64,000 nucleotides of DNA from Zychaea mexicana (GCF_025766255.1 NW_026516716.1:1-64000); one strand, 5' to 3'. Shown: positions 34,131-45,581, counted from the first letter of the stretch. Program-made: numbers and translations. The notes: generated by a model not told the origin, from the letters alone.

Positions 34131-34708
34131 AACTGCCAAGGTGGCTGGAGAGATAAATCGGGAAATCATGCTTGACTACATGTCTGGGCTAGTTAAGGAT
34201 AGTTACAACGTACTTACGACATAGTAATATATAGCTGATTATATGGCGAATCAATCCGTGCTGAACGTCATTCAAGCGCTTGATTAATTGCTTACAACTA
34301 CTTGCTATATGCTATGTTTCAATATATGCGTGGTATATCATTTTTTATGCTGAACATTGGTATAGATTTTAATCTTATTCTTACTAGTTGTTATATATTT
34401 TACGACCTAAACCTAATCGAGAAGGAAGAGAGAAGGTTACGTGGCGCATTTTCAAAAGGTTTTGTATCACATTGATGCAGCAACAACAACAACAAAAACA
34501 ACCAAGGTTACGCGAAATTGGCACACACTACCTTTTGCAGTGGACCACGGGAAAAAAAGACTGTCAGTTTCCTGTATACACCGCAAGATTTTCTTTTTCT
34601 TCGTGTAAAGGTGATACTATATTTTCTATCATCGTTGACATGACAGTTCGCCCGGGACTTCAGCTGTTACTATCGTGTTCCTTTTTCACTGTCATATCCG
34701 TTTTTTGC

Positions 34709-34760
34709 GATTGGAATACCATTCCACGAGCAAAGATTGGAATACCATTCCACGAGCAAA
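34709..34760. repeat. Perfect 26-bp tandem duplication
   Basis: Two identical 26-bp units, each containing the interrupted palindrome GGAATACCATTCC followed by ACGAGCAAA. No gene overlaps it. Confidence 0.95.
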
Positions 34761-36212
34761 AACAATCGTGAATGAATATTACCATATCATTCATCTACTA
34801 TACGTATATACTATAAATGTATGATTCACTGTAAAGGTTGTGCAAATTAAGCCAACAAAATGCAGCAGGAATATTCACGACGGCAATTACCATTATCCGT
34901 ACAATCCAAAAGTTATGTTTTATTCTTTTTGCGAACCTTTTTTATTAGTAGCCAACAAGCAGATGGCTAGACATACATATCTAAGCATACTATATTACTA
35001 CGGTTTAGAATGCTCTCATTGATATAGTATATAATTGCTATGACATTAAGGAATAGAGTCGCTAAGGAAAAGGGCTTGTTTTAAAAATTTAGTAGCTGTA
35101 TGTACACATCATTATTAGTCAAAGATTTGTCAAAATAACTTGGCATGATGATTTAGACCGATAAAGCAATAAAACGTTATCAATTTTTGTAGTATTATTA
35201 TTAAAAGAAAGCCAAGAGTTTCTGGCAAAAGAGGATCGATCTAGAAAACTGGGCAAAGTAGCAGAAAGCAAGGTAAAGCTTAGATTTTGGCGAGGCTCGG
35301 ATAGATTTGCTTAATAATGGACGGCAAAAGCGTTGATGTCGTGACACCCATCTTTTATTGTTGTTGGTACGGAGTGATCAAATTAATAAAAAGGAGATTT
35401 CAGCGGCGCAGTATTAATAATTTAGAATATTTTAAGTAGTGTAAAGAACCTACTAGCATATGCTACTGGCTTTTTCTTCTCTTGTTGCTGGCTGTTCCGC
35501 CATTATGGAAACTATGATGATTCTTACTGCAAATTGCCTTTTATGGGTGAGCCCTTAGGCGAGTACGATGTTTGGTAATAGGTTTCGTGATTGGTTAAAA
35601 TAAGCAGATCAGCAGTTTCATGGCGCCACACACATATACAGCTTGTACCTATTCTCGTAGCACGAGCCACATTGACGTAAATCCCGGTGGGAAGCGATCT
35701 AACAATCCAGAACAACACCGGGCTACGCAACAAATCAAGCCGATTGTGTTCCTTAGGTCTTGTTTGTGGCCCTCCGGCGACTTGGATTCAGGGACAAAAA
35801 GAAAACATGATCTAAGATAATGAGATTGCCATATTTGTTGTTCTCGGTATACATATTGTTGTATATATGTCAATTTTTGGTCAACGCCTTTTTATTATCA
35901 CAATGGACAGTACGCAAGCAACACACGGATCAAGAGTGTTTGTATAAAAAGCTAAATAATGCCCAGCTTTTTTTTGGGGTCATAATTAACAGGGTTTAAA
36001 GAAGAGAAAATATATATGCAAAATGACAATGAGAGTAGCGAAAAGGAAGAGAGAGGGAACCTTTTTTTAGTACATGCATAGCACAGGTGCTTACTAAATG
36101 CTTACATCACATAATGAGAGGAGAAGGAGATGATGAAAAGATACCAAATGAGCCATTGTTATAGAGTGTACGAAAGTGGTGTTTGTGCTGCGCAGGCTAA
36201 TGAGTTGTTATT

Positions 36213-36225
36213 GTTGTCTGGAAAC
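36213..36225. promoter_or_regulatory. X-box-like site upstream of WWE gene 1
   Basis: GTTGTCTGGAAAC has two RFX-type half-sites (GTTGTC, GGAAAC) with a one-base spacer and one mismatch per half. It lies about 290 bp before the ATG, the same distance as the site cluster before the paralogue. Moderate match only. Confidence 0.3.
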
Positions 36226-36411
36226 TGCCACTGACCGTACACATTTTAAAAAAGGAAACACCCGATGCTTCCGATCGCGCTTAGCGCGATTTATACCACA
36301 AACAGAAAGCGAAAGAGTGAGATTGAGTCAAAACGCTCAAGAGAAATCTTGTCGTTAAATGTGCTGCTTATACGAAAAATGTGCGGGGTGGGGGAAAGGT
36401 AAATAAATTCG

Positions 36412-36419
36412 TATAAAAG
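36412..36419 (+). promoter_or_regulatory. TATA box of WWE gene 1
   Basis: TATAAAAG lies 93 bp upstream of the ATG, followed by a pyrimidine-rich leader. The paralogue has TATAAATA at nearly the same distance. Confidence 0.6.
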
Positions 36420-36511
36420 TAACCTTTTTTTTGTGTTTCTGTGCTCAGTTTATCCATCATCCGTTCTCTCTTTCTGCTTTACTTATTGTTTTTATTTCTA
36501 CCACTACTATC

Positions 36512-36718
36512 ATGCCGTTCCAATGGGTTTATCAAGCTGGCACTCACTGGGTTGCCTTTGATCCGCGATCGAACGTGTCTATCGAAAGCTTATGGCGAAG
36601 AGGTTCAGCAGCGAATATATACGTACCGTCCTTACAAGGTGTCGTCTACGTCAATGGCCCTGGTCTTTATGCACAACAATTCTCGACTCGGATTGCAATC
36701 GCACGGACAGGATCATAA
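36512..36718 (+). CDS. Stand-alone WWE-like domain protein 1 (68 aa)
   Basis: Intron-less, 68 residues, essentially one domain. It reads MPFQWVYQAGTHWVAFDPR, then SIESLWRRGSAANIYV, then VVYVNGPGLYAQQF and TRIAIARTGS. The order W-x-x-x-x-G-x-x-W-x-x-FD, IE-x-L-[WF]-x-x-G, a V-x-V strand, L-Y-A-Q-Q, TR-I and a terminal R fits the WWE domain. Known WWE domains bind iso-ADP-ribose or mediate contacts in ubiquitin and ADP-ribosylation systems, usually as part of larger proteins. Here nothing precedes or follows the domain. It is 44 of 68 identical to the frame at 38536. A TATA box is 93 bp upstream. The fold assignment is by eye; ligand binding is not shown. Confidence 0.82.
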   Translation: MPFQWVYQAGTHWVAFDPRSNVSIESLWRRGSAANIYVPSLQGVVYVNGPGLYAQQFSTRIAIARTGS

Positions 36719-38216
36719 TTCTATTACTCTTCTGCTCCACTACCGTATCTGCGTGTTACTTTTTGCTCTCCTTTTTTCTCCCCCACCCCACCCGTTTTCA
36801 AATTCTAAACTTTCTCCACCACGTACATAGCACACTCAGCATCAATAATGCACCGCCAATCGTCAGACAAACAAACAAGTAACGCGTTGTTTCTCGCTCG
36901 ATATTAGCTTTCATTACGCACAATACTTTGTATTATATTCCCAGCACCCTTTAACCCCAGGTTTTTGTCTCTTGTAATATAGCCCTTTTTTCGACAGACA
37001 TTCATTTCCAAGCACTATTTGTTGTTCTCTTGACGTATTTCTTTCAATATGGAATTGTTCTAGACAGGGACAACCTCTTACAGTAATACAAATAAACTTT
37101 GTTGCACAAAAAATTATCCCAAAAGTAGCAACTGCTGCTGCGCGGCATATCTCCTCACTCTCCGTAATCGATACTGTCACAACACATGTCTTTTAAAAAG
37201 CGGTCGTGATTTAAACTTTTCTTTTCCTTGTTGTCCAATGTTGTCAACGACAACTCAGCATTACATAAATTGTACCTGATACGGAGTAGTCAAGGTATAA
37301 ATGTTCTTTTGGATCCATCAAATATGACGTACTTTCCGGCAGTCGGCAATATCCGTTAGCAGGGTGACAATGGAGGACAGGAGCAGCAGTAAAGTGCGTA
37401 TGATGTATCGCGCAAAAGTTGTGTCATAGCCAGGAGTTTATTTTTTGATAGTGATTATAATAATTGAAGCAGTATGAAGCAGGAAAGTTTATCAGAGAAG
37501 CGCAGCAAGCGAAAATGTTCCAGGTGAATGGATAGTGTAGGATCTTGTACTAGTAGTGAGAAAAGCTGTAACAATGCAGCAATAATAAGAATAGCAACAG
37601 AGAAACCACCAATGTTGCAGCCCATCATTGGTCTGACCGCTGCAGTGTAGCATTTTCTGCCGAGAAAAGTTATTTTCATCTCTGAAATCTGTATGGACAG
37701 TTTGATAACTGCATGACAGCGACAGAAAAAGACAACAACCATATACGGGAAACAGTAGAAAGTACATGATGGGATGAGAGAAACACGTGGGTGGCGTGCG
37801 GGGCCACCAACAAGCTTCTACTAGACAGAATGAACATCAACAAGTCATTTGCATTCTGCTAAACAAGGAAGAAGAAGAAAAGCATTAATGCATGTGGCAC
37901 GAGTAGCATATACTCAGGGTGTCGTTGCTACTTAAGGTAGAACAAGATAAGAAAACCAGACTATGAGTGGACAAGGTGATCGCGGTGCTGCTAGAACTGT
38001 TGCTGCTGCTGATGATCCATGCAGCATATGACGTTATTTGTATTCGGAATAGCAAGGATTCTTTTTTTTGGCATATGTGGAGAATTCTGGTGTTACGTCG
38101 AAATTACCCTATTAATGCTCAGCACAAGAAAATAGGGACCAAGTGGCAAGAACCAAGCGCCGCAACAAAAAAAGGGCGGCCGATCGCTGGGCTGATAATG
38201 AATTATCGGTTTTGTC

Positions 38217-38278
38217 GTTGCTAGGCAATAAAACGTGTCGCCATGGAAACTCTTTAAATTTGTGTGCGCCATAGCAAC
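38217..38278. promoter_or_regulatory. Cluster of three X-box-like sites upstream of WWE gene 2
   Basis: Three sites in 62 bp: GTTGCTAGGCAAT (38217-38229), GTCGCCATGGAAAC (38237-38250) and GCGCCATAGCAAC (38266-38278, reverse strand GTTGCTATGGCGC). All resemble the imperfect palindrome bound by RFX-family factors. In budding yeast the RFX protein Crt1 uses clustered X-boxes to control DNA-damage genes; extending that here is inference. The cluster is about 260-320 bp before the ATG. Confidence 0.5.
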
Positions 38279-38428
38279 CGCCAAAAAAAAGTTCACAATG
38301 CGCAGCTACCACCACTCCAAAACTCCTATCCTTACCTACACTGCAGCATTTTTTTTTAGCTCTGCTGCGCAAAGAACAATAGTGTCTTTAGCCAGGCCTG
38401 GCCCGAGCTCAGCTATTGAAAAAAAAAT

Positions 38429-38436
38429 TATAAATA
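38429..38436 (+). promoter_or_regulatory. TATA box of WWE gene 2
   Basis: TATAAATA lies 100 bp upstream of the ATG, followed by a CT-rich leader, mirroring the arrangement of the paralogue. Confidence 0.6.
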
Positions 38437-38535
38437 TAAATACGTCTTTGCTGATCAACTGTCTTTCTTGTCTTTACTTACTCCTCTCTACAGTGCTACA
38501 AATTCCTTGACACTTTTTATTTCATCAACAAGAAA

Positions 38536-38742
38536 ATGACAGTCCAATGGGTGTATCAAGCCGGTACAAACTGGTACCCTTTCGATCCACAAGCAAACTA
38601 CTCGATCGAGCAATTGTTCCGTACCGGTTCATCCGCTAATGTTTATGTCAAGGCCCTACACGGCATGGTTTTTGTCAACGGCATTCAACTCTACGCACAG
38701 CAATGCGCTACACGCATCACCATTGCAAGAACCGGTGCATGA
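38536..38742 (+). CDS. Stand-alone WWE-like domain protein 2 (68 aa)
   Basis: Intron-less paralogue of the frame at 36512, same length and 65% identical. It reads MTVQWVYQAGTNWYPFDPQ, then SIEQLFRTGSSANVYV, then MVFVNGIQLYAQQC and TRITIARTGA. The differences are mostly conservative (W/F, V/M, Y/F, S/A) and no gaps are needed, suggesting selection to keep the domain. All WWE hallmarks are kept: two Trp, FD, IE, G, and the terminal TR-I-x-I-x-R. It shares orientation and promoter layout with its paralogue and has a richer set of X-box-like sites. Likely a tandem duplication; partners unknown. Confidence 0.84.
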   Translation: MTVQWVYQAGTNWYPFDPQANYSIEQLFRTGSSANVYVKALHGMVFVNGIQLYAQQCATRITIARTGA

Positions 38743-40004
38743 TATTGTTGCTTCAACGACCATATTACGATATCATTTCACCTCACGTTGTTCTTCCACC
38801 AATCCATCACAACAGTCAAGACACGAATACATAGCTCCAACTATCAAGCACTAGAGCACATTTCTTAAATTCACAAGTGCCACACACACACACTCGCGCA
38901 CACGCGCATATGAAACGAATTTTCTGTATTTTACTTTTTTGTATGTTGTTCGGCAAACCCTCCAGTTGTATGTATATATTAAGGGCCCTTAATTTTTAGA
39001 ATGTATAGTCGACTTTCCTCCTGTTTATATTATATGTAGAATCGTAACATCCTTCTCTTTTCATTTGTAATATTACACGTCATCATCACCAGCATCCCCA
39101 ATGACATTCCTTTTTTTTCCACCACACACTTTTACCTCAAAACTATGCTTTGAAAACGTTTAAACTAATAATAATAGTTATAATAAAAGATTTATCTGTC
39201 GTTATAAAAATATCAACAAGATCATTTATTACGAGCAATTCTTGTTTTGTAAATTATTATGCGCGTCTTTAAAAAAGTGTACAAAGCATATCATGCATAT
39301 TGGCAGCATGCTTATTGTTGGCAGCATATCAGAATTGCTCAAGCTTAAGCGTTTATACATACCGTGATATACGAACATTTCCCTGGGGATTTCCAACTGC
39401 ACCACGCACCTTTCTGCCTATGTATTTTCAACCGACCAGACAATAATATGAATCATCTTTCGTCTGCTGGTTGTAGTACCGGATCTAGACAGGGGAAAGC
39501 TTTATGTTACTGTCTCGTGTATATCTATTCGTCGCAGACCATATTTTTCTTAGTTACAACTCTTTGCCAAGAGTCGAAATACCAAGACGATCCACACGGC
39601 GCTGGAATAGATCAAGATGAGCAACTAGTAACGGTCATATTACTATTCTAATATAAAGTGAGTAGAGTCGACTGCACTTGTTACTGCGGAGGCGACGCCG
39701 GTGGAGGTGACGCCGGTGGAAACGAGGAAGCATAACAAAACCGCAGCAGCAGCAGCAGCAGCAGCAAATATAAGTGATGACCATGGCACTCTGTGTTTCA
39801 TGAAGTTTATTCCAAAAGTGAGCGTGCTTCTTCTTGGCTACTCTCTATGCCCACATCCCCTCAGCCCACTATGATAGCTAATGACAGGAATTCTTTTCCG
39901 CAGCAGCACAAGAAAAAAGCCTAATTCGTATTCGGGGTCAAAGCAATAGCAATAATAGTAGTACAATTTGTTATCTGTGGCGGGTACAAAATAGCTAGCG
40001 TTGT

Positions 40005-40043
<39 letters not shown>

Positions 40044-40931
40044 ATGGTTTCGTCACGTCAGAAAGGCACCGGATCGAATCAGTCTCGATTTAGTTATCCA
40101 TACTGTGCGATAGTGTACAAATAAAAGTAATTACAGTAACGCAAAGGTCGAACAGTTATTACACAGTGACAAAAGACCTCTCTCGATCGATCGGTGCAGA
40201 AGAACCTGAGTCCAGTGTATTGATGAGCTGGCGAGTCGTGCTTCCGCCACGTTATACAATGGCGCAGTTCGCTTACCAATATGCACTGTAAACGGACGCG
40301 ATTGCTATAGAGCAGCAAACCTATTACCGGTTTTAGGTGAAAGCCACAATCCATCAAAAACGAGTGCTCGTTTAGATGGGCACCTGGCTGTTACGCCTTA
40401 AGTCTTTCAATATATACAAACAATACTGTACATGTTTAGTCTTCCAGGCTCTAGGTAATACTTGCATTTACTGCTCCATATTTAAATATAATGCCTTTTG
40501 TTCAAAACCAGTGGTGGTCAGCCGTAGACTAAAAAGGTATTATGGCGTAGGGTACACAAGCGCCTCAATGGAAAATGGAAGGTGCAGCCTATCCCGATAT
40601 GGAGGACATCTGAAACCTGGAATAGATTTCCTCAGTGGCTTCCCCTTTTCCAACAAGTATGACTCAAATAAAGGAAGTTCCAATTGTTCTCTCCTTTCTT
40701 TTTCTCTCTCTCTTTATGATCCGGTAGAACACTCACAAGAAGCATAGAGTGGCGCAGTACATGCATGCATTATGCTTCGTGCAACTAGATCTCTCTCCAT
40801 TACTACCGAGATGATACCATCACGGCACCACAAAAAAGAAGATGCCATGGGTAACAATTATTCATCAGCGCTCAGAAACCAACAGTCATCTTGATGATAA
40901 TAGTTTATCCGCATTCATCAGTTTATTGGAG
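38743..40931. other. 2.2-kb gene-free spacer with trinucleotide microsatellites
   Basis: No supported gene. Contains a (CAG)n tract at about 39743-39766 and a (TAG)n tract at about 40004-40042, plus a short direct repeat GACGCCGGTGGA near 39695-39720. Confidence 0.55.
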
Positions 40932-43133
40932 TTATTGTAAAGTAAGAATAGAAGGCTGGGATACTTGTTGCTTATCGTTAGTCGTCGACGATATTGAGGC
41001 TTCTGCTGCTTTATCATCCGAAGGCCGAGTGAAGTCGTCCGACTCTGTGTATAACCGATAGTTTTCATTATAGAGATGTTCATTGACAATCTTTTGCAGC
41101 TGGACAAGGTTCAACCCGTTCTCGACTGCGACAGGTATGCTAGCACCTTTACTATCGACTTCATTCTGGACCATCTTGGTGGCTTTCTTGACTGCGAACC
41201 GTTGCATAAACACTTCCTGACGCAACTGCGCAATGTGTTCAAGATCGTTTTCCAGAACGGCCTCCAATTCGTCGAAATGACTCATCTTAACGTCGAGCTT
41301 CTTGACCTCGAAATCAATCACAGAGTGAACCAGTCGTCGAATTTCGCGTTCCTCAATACCTGCCAACGATTTTGCCTTGGCTGCCGCAGAGCCTAATGCC
41401 ACCGCTGCTGCCTTTTCAACCGTATTACGTGGCTTTTTGTTGGGTTTGGTACTATCGTTTTCTCCATTTTCGTTTCCTTCATCGTCATCTTCTTCGGAGG
41501 ACAGTTTTTTGCGTTTGCCCGTTTCTTGGAATTCAATGGCAGCTTCTGCAGCAACAGCAGCTAGATCTGGATCCACTGCCGATGACAAGTACGCCAGAAT
41601 CGACATGACTGGATTATCAGCCTGTGAGAACGGCGTGCGTTTGTGTTCGAGCGTGCGAGACGATGGGATGGAAGACACATAGGGTTCTTCGATAGGCAGT
41701 TGCAAGAAATGCATGATACACTGCTCACGGGTACGGCTTCCGACATGTTCGGCAATGGCATTCCAATCATCATCGAATATTTCAATGGCTTCCAGCAACA
41801 ACAATGTCTCCTCATCCGCCCATTCGTCCTCAGCATGCTCGTATCGGCCCGGCTCGTATTTCACAAAGTCACTGCTCATGACGGTGGATGGGAAACGGGC
41901 TTCCTTGTAACAGGTGGCACACAGATCCATGTTTTTGGTCTTTAGGCTGTGGTATCGTTCGCGCGTGCAATCCGTGCCGCAGGTCGTGCAGTAATAAGGT
42001 TTGGTGCTTGCAGCATGGGCTTGCTCTTGGGTGCTCTCAAACAATTGTTGTCGCAACTGTAAGTTCATGTTGAGCTCATTGTTCTTTCTGTTGTTGTTGG
42101 CGGTGTCGTTGTTGTTGTTGGATGATGAAGATGCTGATGGTGATGAGGAGGAAGGTTGAGATTGAGGTGCTGCCATTTTCGCCTTGATGCTCGGTCGGAA
42201 CGGTTGAAGGCCACGGGGCGTATCCGCGGTGAGTCGAAAATGACCCGTAAAAGGTGGGCCCACTGTAGATGGCAAAGTGGATGGATCACACTATAATTTG
42301 TAATATAGTTGTTCCACCCCCCCATAAAATGTCAATAGTCCCCGAAAGTTAGTAATTGTTGTTTTTTGCCATATGCATATAGCAAGAATCACGTTAAGGT
42401 TTTTTCAAAAAAACACCATTAGTACCTGATTGTTGATCAGTCCCCACTGTTCTAAAAAGGCATGTACGCGCATAATAGCACATACATCACCCGCTAAATT
42501 TCGTCGACACGCTGTCACTGCAAGATATTCCGTAGGATTCAGCCGGTATGTGCTAATCATGAAGTCGCGATAATCTTGATAAATGCTGGGTGATTTCGAT
42601 TTGTTGCGTCCTGTGAAAAATTCAGGCAATGAAACGCGTTCAATGTCGTGGATTGTTTCCATGCTGAACCAAGTCGTGTAATGTGGTAATGACACTTTTT
42701 TGGTTTGATCAAAGAGATATTTGCGTGCTTCTTCTTCCATTTTGGAACGATGTGCTAGTTGCTGCTGTTCTTGCGACTGTTGCTGCTGCTTTGGCTGCTC
42801 TTCTTGTTGTTGCTTTGGTTGTTCTACTATTTCTTGTTTGGGCTGTTCTTCTTCTGAATTCTTCAGTTGCTCTTCATGCTGCTGTTGAGGTGGCTGTTGT
42901 TCTTCTGGGTTTTGCTGTTGCTGCTTCTGTTGCTGCTGCTCCAGTTGTTGTTGTTGTTGTTGTTGTTGTTGTGATGAGTCCTGTGCTAGGTTTTGTTCAG
43001 GAGCAGACGTGTTTTCAATTGGAGTAACAGTAGAAGAGGCTTGAGCGTCAATGATGACGGTATCAGTGGCATCTGTTGTGGTGGGTGGCGACAGTGGTGG
43101 TGCGTCGGGCATCGCCTGATCTTGTTGATTCAT
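40932..43133 (-). CDS. RSC8/SWI3-type chromatin-remodelling subunit (SWIRM, ZZ, SANT)
   Basis: Two exons on the minus strand, 43133-42426 and 42290-40932, joined in phase 0, 688 residues. After a long Gln-rich stretch (about residues 50-130), the SWIRM domain spans about 150-265: [53 protein letters not shown], and after the intron [23 protein letters not shown]-type finger follows ([25 protein letters not shown]), then a SANT domain ([39 protein letters not shown]). The C-terminal helical region ([38 protein letters not shown]) matches the dimerising SWIRM-associated part. It belongs to SWI/SNF- or RSC-type remodellers in the nucleus. The ATG at 43133 is preferred over in-frame codons upstream, which read low-complexity leader. 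Confidence 0.93.
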
Positions 43134-43783
43134 GGTGTCGTGTGCTTTTTCTATTTGCGTGAGTGGTCGTGGTTGGTTCAGCACAAAGCGAAAGCTGGAC
43201 GAGGTAAAAGTCACCCTCCTATTTTTCGTCGGAGTGTTTTTTCCAGGTTTAGTAGCTAGGCAAGTGAGGAAGGGGAGTGGAAGGATACAAACCTGCATAA
43301 GTCCTGCGTGGCGCAATGAAAGAGAGCGAGAGAGAGAGGAAGGTAACTAAAGTAGTTGCTAGTATGTTCTCAGGTACTAACACGCCATGAGCAGGGTCTC
43401 CAAGAAGATTTCCCCTGCCTGAGAGAGAGAGAGAGAGAGAGAACGATGGGCAGTAAGTGGGGTGCTTCGGAAATAGCTGGTCACTTCCGGTGATGCCGAA
43501 AATAATATAAAAAAAGGCACGTTCTTTTTTTTGGCATACCATTTGAGGGCATGGCCCAGATCGTCTTGTAGCGGTTGCTAGTTTATAAATACACACTCTC
43601 ATCCCCAGCTCTTATTTATTTTCGTCTCTTGTTCGCTTACAAGACGAGGGAGCTCTCTGCACAGTATATAAAGACGCATCTATCCATCTCAGTCATCTCC
43701 TCTCTGTCGCGGCCTTGTATTCATTATCGTTATACCTCTTGATACCCCACCCCCGTTGCTCTCGTCTGTGTCCTTACCAAGAT
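43134..43783. other. Divergent promoter region
   Basis: Lies between SWI3 (minus) and the small gene at 43784 (plus). Contains a GA microsatellite at about 43421-43442 and a TATA box at 43665-43673. No gene. Confidence 0.5.
43665..43673 (+). promoter_or_regulatory. TATA box of the small gene at 43784
   Basis: TATATAAAG lies 111 bp before the ATG, followed by a pyrimidine-rich leader. It supports real transcription of this short gene. Confidence 0.55.
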
Positions 43784-44161
43784 ATGTTCCAATTCCTTCT
43801 ATCCGACTGGACGAAACGGTTGACCGTAGGCCCACCAACTGCCGTTAAAAAGGAGCAGCAGCATCATAACAACAACCAACAGCCGACAGCCATTGCTACA
43901 GCGCCAGTAGCAGTAGTTGCCAATAACAACAATACCCAGTACCACCACCACCACCACGAGCAGGGTGACCACCACCAAAAGCAGGAGATTCCGCGTTCAG
44001 TGTCCTGGGAATCGTGGTCATCGTCCCTCACATCACTTTGCGACGATCTGCATGACGACAAGCGCACCTGGTCTTTTAAAGACGACTATGTATCATTTCC
44101 AAGCTTAGCGGACGATGCTGCTGCTAATAACGAGAAAGAGCAACAGCACCATCTATCATGA
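43784..44161 (+). CDS. Small orphan protein, His/Asn/Gln-rich
   Basis: Intron-less 125-residue frame from ATG 43784. It starts MFQFLLSDWTKRLTVGPP, a short amphipathic-looking N-terminus. The middle is Gln/Asn/His-rich with a run of five His. The C-terminal part looks conserved in style: SVSWESWSSSLTSLCDDLHD, RTWSFKDDYVSFPSLADD. The spaced Trp/Ser and acidic patches suggest a short regulatory protein, but no family is recognised. A well-placed TATA box supports it. An in-frame ATG at 43715 would add 23 residues of leader-like sequence. Confidence 0.55.
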   Translation: MFQFLLSDWTKRLTVGPPTAVKKEQQHHNNNQQPTAIATAPVAVVANNNNTQYHHHHHEQGDHHQKQEIPRSVSWESWSSSLTSLCDDLHDDKRTWSFKDDYVSFPSLADDAAANNEKEQQHHLS

Positions 44162-44359
44162 CTTTATTCTTTCTGCTGCACTATCACAATCATACCACAT
44201 CACATCATTCCTCCCCAACAAACAACAACAAACACCCAATTCTTAGTGTACATACTTTCTCTTTCATTACCTCTTTTTTATTATATGCATGATAATTTCT
44301 CTCTCTTTTTGTACTATGAACAAACCCCACGGTCCTTTTTTCCCATCACCCTAACGAAA

Positions 44360-44560
44360 ATGAGCGCCCGTAGTAGCAATAAACCTTCTGGAGTGTCCCC
44401 AAAGTCTACAAACAGAGCAGCAGTGGCACTCTCTCCACCCCACGTGGCATTACATTGCAATAGACTTTTCTTTAAATACACGTTTTACCAAATAGAACAA
44501 AGATCGCCTTCTCATATTCCCACACGTGTTACATATCCTGAAGAGCCAAACAGCTGCTGA
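44360..44560 (+). CDS. Possible small ORF (66 aa)
   Basis: ATG at 44360 (context CGAAAATG) opens 66 codons: MSARSSNKPSGVSPKSTNRA, VALHCNRLFFKYTFYQIEQR, ending EEPNSC. No domain, intron or promoter signal. It could be an independent small gene or the 3' region of the gene at 43784. Low confidence. Confidence 0.3.
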   Translation: MSARSSNKPSGVSPKSTNRAAVALSPPHVALHCNRLFFKYTFYQIEQRSPSHIPTRVTYPEEPNSC

Positions 44561-45581
44561 TCGAATCTGTAAGAGGACCCTATGTAGTATACAGTAATAG
44601 TGCGATGCCACTTTATACAGGACGACCTAGCAAGTTCCGCACCACCGCTGCCAACATCAATGCTTCGGTTTGTTTGTCACCTTCGTAAATAGCTGCTTAC
44701 AGTAGGTTCTATGTATATCCTCCATCTTTGTTCGATAAAGCTCAATTTAGCTTTATTGAGCAGTCCCTTGATTCAAGCCGTACTCTTTTCCTTATTACCG
44801 CCATGGGCAGGCAATAGCAATATATAAACTATGATTACTGTGGCTGTGCGCTTGCACATGCTCTCTCTGTCTCTCTCTCGCGTTATTCTTGTGATAAATG
44901 CACTTATCTAAGCAAATGTGCCCATCTCCTTCGACTAGGATCGATCTGGTCGACATCGTCAATCAAGTTGACCTATCCACAGCCTATTCCTTCTTCCATA
45001 TCTACACCAATAAGTAAAAATGTGGCAAGGTCGAGCCGACCTTTCGAGTCCCGACCTTATAAGCGGGCAAACCTCAAAAAGTATAAGAGAGGAAAATGGG
45101 TGTAGTTCTAGAGATAAAAAATGTTTCAAGTAGTCGCGCAACATGGTATCTTGTATTGGTTCACTTGATGTCCAAAGGTGCGACAGAGAAAGCGTTGACT
45201 TCCGCAAAAGTCATCAATGGACCCATATCTCATAGTACAGCTCACCCACGTCCTTTTCCCTGATTTTGATTCGTTATCCTCCCATTATCTGTCCCGAACA
45301 GAATAGTCCCACTCAGACGCAATGTTCATCTCAACATCTTTACTGTGTATGATACAGCCCACACAGTATTGTCATAGCCTATACACTTTTTAGAACCTCC
45401 ATGTTTAAGAAGTTATTCGGAAAGCTTAAAGGCGCAAAAACTTGAAGGTGTCTCCAACGTTCAAAAACACTGTAGCTGACATCTGTAAAATAATCATGCT
45501 TTTGTTCTTTAATAGTAAGTTTTGTTGTAGTTGTATAGAGAGTAGTGAAAGAGAAAAAAAAAGTGCGTGCTTCCAAAGTTT
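44561..45581. other. Intergenic region
   Basis: No supported gene or RNA. Includes the 3' flank of SEC16. Confidence 0.5.

Larger units (their letters stand above)
34131..36511. other. 2.4-kb gene-free region upstream of the first WWE gene
   Basis: No supported gene. It holds the 26-bp tandem duplication at 34709-34760, an X-box-like site at 36213-36225 and a TATA box at 36412-36419. One frame at 34388-34771 includes a short poly-Gln but has no other coding sign. Confidence 0.5.
36719..38535. other. 1.8-kb spacer between the two WWE genes
   Basis: No supported gene. The last 330 bp hold three X-box-like sites (38217-38278) and a TATA box (38429-38436). Confidence 0.5.

Noticed and set aside
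42683..43027. 114-codon Val/Ala/Leu-rich plus-strand frame
   Set aside because: It is the antisense of the Gln-rich tract of the SWI3 gene, where CAG/CAA repeats read as hydrophobic codons on the other strand.
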